From the NCBI GenBank assembly GCA_018334735.1, contig JAGXLK010000127.1, positions 1 to 6,709 of the forward strand: DNA of 6,709 nucleotides, given 5' to 3'. The stretch comes from Planctomycetota bacterium (GTDB taxonomy: Bacteria > Planctomycetota > Brocadiia > SM23-32). The stretch's first letter is position 1, and every line of letters begins with the position of its first letter. The notes beneath the pieces were generated by a model. The model was not told where the DNA came from and did no database searches. It saw nothing but the letters and a program-made list of their open reading frames with translations. Positions 5,325 to 6,709 of this stretch are shown piece after piece. The translations under genes and the position numbers were made by a program.

Positions 5325-6077
5325 TCAATACGCGTAAAGCCGCCCGTAGGGCCGGGTCGTCACCGGCTGGAGTTTCACGAACTCATCCGGGGCAAACTGC
5401 AGATCGCCCATCTCGAACTCCTGGCTGAACCGCTTGATCTTCATCTGCAAGGACTCCCAGTCCTCTTCATCAACCGGCTCGGATCCGACTTCCACGGCTA
5501 TCTGCCAGGGCTCGATTTTTCCCCGCACGTAAATCACCCCGCCGTGCATACCGGTTCCGACATGTTCACCAACGGCTCCTTCCCAATAATGCGGATTGGA
5601 TTCACTGTTGTCGCCGAGTCCAAGGACCACAAGTGTGCCGCCGGCCATGTATTCCCCCAGGTAATCGCCAGCTTGTCCTCCAATTACGATCGAGGGACTT
5701 CGATTCTCATACGCTTTCATATGGATTCCCGCCCGATATCCCACATTCCCTTTCACAAAAAGTTCCCCTCCACGCATCGAATATCCCAGCACGTCGCCGG
5801 CATTGCCATGGATCACCACTCGTCCTGCATTCATGGTATTTCCGACAGCATCCTGGGCGTTACCCCGGACGATCAGTTCGGTCCCGTCCATGAACACTGC
5901 CATATCATTTCCGGGTACACCGCGGATCGTTATCCGAGTCCCCCCGTTTAGACCGGCCCCGATATAGCGCTGTCCGCAGACGGAATTGAGTTCAATATCC
6001 GTCTCTCCCGCCTTGACGGCACGGTGAATTTCTTCGTTCAATGCTCGGTATGGTTTGTTCTGAGCTTCAATTTTCAT
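5325..6077 (-). CDS. Glutamate synthase GXGXG-domain subunit (split, archaeal type, domain 3)
   Basis: This 250-residue protein corresponds to the C-terminal GXGXG beta-helix domain of glutamate synthase, made here as a separate chain. In standard bacterial GltB this domain is fused to the amidotransferase and FMN domains and is structural, without catalytic residues. The helix turns are visible as repeated glycine motifs: GNAQDAVG (72-79), GNAGDVLG (91-98), GNVGYRAG (110-117), GGQAGDYLG (133-141) and GAVGEHVG (167-174). A short charged C-terminal extension follows. It has no signal peptide or membrane segment. Its ATG overlaps the stop of the upstream oxidoreductase as ATGA, so the two are probably translationally coupled. 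The same fold occurs in FwdC/FmdC of formylmethanofuran dehydrogenase and in subunit C of N-methylglutamate synthase, so the pathway is not certain. The amidotransferase and FMN chains are not in the window; if present they lie upstream, beyond 6709. Confidence 0.85.
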   Translation of the reverse strand: MKIEAQNKPYRALNEEIHRAVKAGETDIELNSVCGQRYIGAGLNGGTRITIRGVPGNDMAVFMDGTELIVRGNAQDAVGNTMNAGRVVIHGNAGDVLGYSMRGGELFVKGNVGYRAGIHMKAYENRSPSIVIGGQAGDYLGEYMAGGTLVVLGLGDNSESNPHYWEGAVGEHVGTGMHGGVIYVRGKIEPWQIAVEVGSEPVDEEDWESLQMKIKRFSQEFEMGDLQFAPDEFVKLQPVTTRPYGRLYAY

Positions 6078-6709
6078 ACTTCAATTCCCAGGCCTGAAAC
6101 GACGTGTTTTCGGTAATCTTTTGGCAGTGAAACCAGGCCAAAGTCATCGGTTAAGAGGTGTTCTTTAAAATCAGACACATCGACCTCCTCGCGGATCAAG
6201 CCCGTCACAATTCCTGCGCGGTCGATGCAACCGATAAAAATCGCGCCAACCACGCGGTTATCCTTCAGGACGATCTTGCGGTAGGTCTTGTCGGCTTCAT
6301 CCGCAAGTTGCAGGATTTCGAACTCGTCCGATTCCAGGTTGGTCAGCCCGACGCTGATTGTCGGCAATCCGAAAATATCCACGGAGTTCATGGCCAGTCC
6401 CCCACCGTAGTTTTCTTTCCCGCCCGCCATGTTGACTCCGGCAACGTGTCCCTGCCGGTGAGCATCGGGGAAGATCGGGAGCGTTCCGTATCCTTCAGAA
6501 AGCCGCTGCTGCGCTTCAGCGACATCCCCGGCGGCGTAGATGTCGGGGGCTGTCGTCCGCATCCGCTCGTCAACAATTATCCCGTCCCCAATCTTCACAC
6601 CGGCATTTTGAACGAGCCCGATATTCGGCCGCACACCGATGGCAAAAACAAGCAACTCGGATTTGACCGGTTCCCCGTCCTGCAATTCCACCCCGCTAAT
6701 TCTGCCATT
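6074..6709 (-). CDS. NAD(P)/FAD-dependent oxidoreductase, C-terminal part (runs off the window)
   Basis: The frame is open to the last base, so the N-terminal FAD and most of the NAD(P) domain lie outside; 211 residues are visible. They belong to the pyridine nucleotide-disulfide oxidoreductase superfamily of the nitrite reductase/NADH oxidase/rubredoxin reductase type. The evidence is AIGVRPN (about 23-29 of the fragment), which ends the NAD(P) domain, and the TAPDIYAAGDVAE signature (53-65), which binds the FAD ribityl and phosphate groups. A C-terminal domain with YRKIVLKDNRVVGAIFIG follows. A GTG at 6691 is inside the gene and is not its start. It overlaps the GXGXG subunit gene by four bases. 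As I recall, in split glutamate synthase clusters an oxidoreductase of this kind sits next to domain 3 and probably passes electrons from NAD(P)H. That role is inferred from context, because the fragment alone does not fix the electron acceptor. Confidence 0.87.
   Translation of the reverse strand, partial: NGRISGVELQDGEPVKSELLVFAIGVRPNIGLVQNAGVKIGDGIIVDERMRTTAPDIYAAGDVAEAQQRLSEGYGTLPIFPDAHRQGHVAGVNMAGGKENYGGGLAMNSVDIFGLPTISVGLTNLESDEFEILQLADEADKTYRKIVLKDNRVVGAIFIGCIDRAGIVTGLIREEVDVSDFKEHLLTDDFGLVSLPKDYRKHVVSGLGIEV

Noticed and set aside
4726..5428. Several 63-111 codon frames on both strands in the hairpin tract
   Set aside because: They overlap one another, pass through palindromic repeats, have low-complexity translations and no supported ribosome binding site.

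Overview
The window looks like an ordinary bacterial chromosome segment that is moderately GC-rich by eye. It carries core and accessory metabolic genes, and I see no phage, plasmid, CRISPR, rRNA or tRNA. A split, archaeal-type glutamate synthase component, a PdxB, a long-form 6-phosphogluconate dehydrogenase and a LarA-family protein suggest a Gram-negative or deep-branching lineage, perhaps in or near the Planctomycetota-Verrucomicrobiota group. The taxonomic guess is weak because it rests on recalled gene content, not on a search.

Layout. Positions 1-192 (+) hold the end of an unidentified acidic protein, followed by a hairpin terminator at 208-240. A LarA-like (DUF2088, nickel-pincer lactate racemase family) gene runs leftward at 311-1597. 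A 289-base gap (1598-1886) carries one copy of a palindromic repeat. Then pdxB (4-phosphoerythronate dehydrogenase) runs leftward at 1887-3041, back to back with gnd (6-phosphogluconate dehydrogenase) running rightward at 3174-4589. The 132-base divergent spacer contains a good extended -10 promoter for gnd, and its -35 overlaps the best -10 for pdxB. gnd ends at a strong 12-bp rho-independent terminator (4616-4655). About 670 bases without a convincing gene follow (4656-5324), packed with short hairpins; several belong to repeat families with compensatory stem changes. At the right end a leftward operon enters the window: the C-terminal part of an NAD(P)/FAD oxidoreductase (6074-6709, runs off the edge), overlapping by 4 bases with a GXGXG-domain glutamate synthase subunit (5325-6077).

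How the genes fit together. Gnd is in the oxidative pentose phosphate pathway. PdxB consumes 4-phosphoerythronate, the oxidation product of the pathway intermediate erythrose-4-phosphate, and that compound is a known inhibitor of 6-phosphogluconate dehydrogenase. The divergent pair therefore makes sense either as supply of pyridoxal phosphate or as protection of Gnd. The nearby LarA-like protein belongs to a family that also epimerises 2-hydroxy acids such as gluconate, so three neighbouring genes act, or may act, on 2-hydroxy acids. The right-hand operon is ammonia assimilation or related redox chemistry and looks unrelated.

No new multi-gene defence or mobile system is visible. The least explained signal is the hairpin-repeat tract at about 4750-5240, with a distant copy of one of its repeats at 1796-1826.
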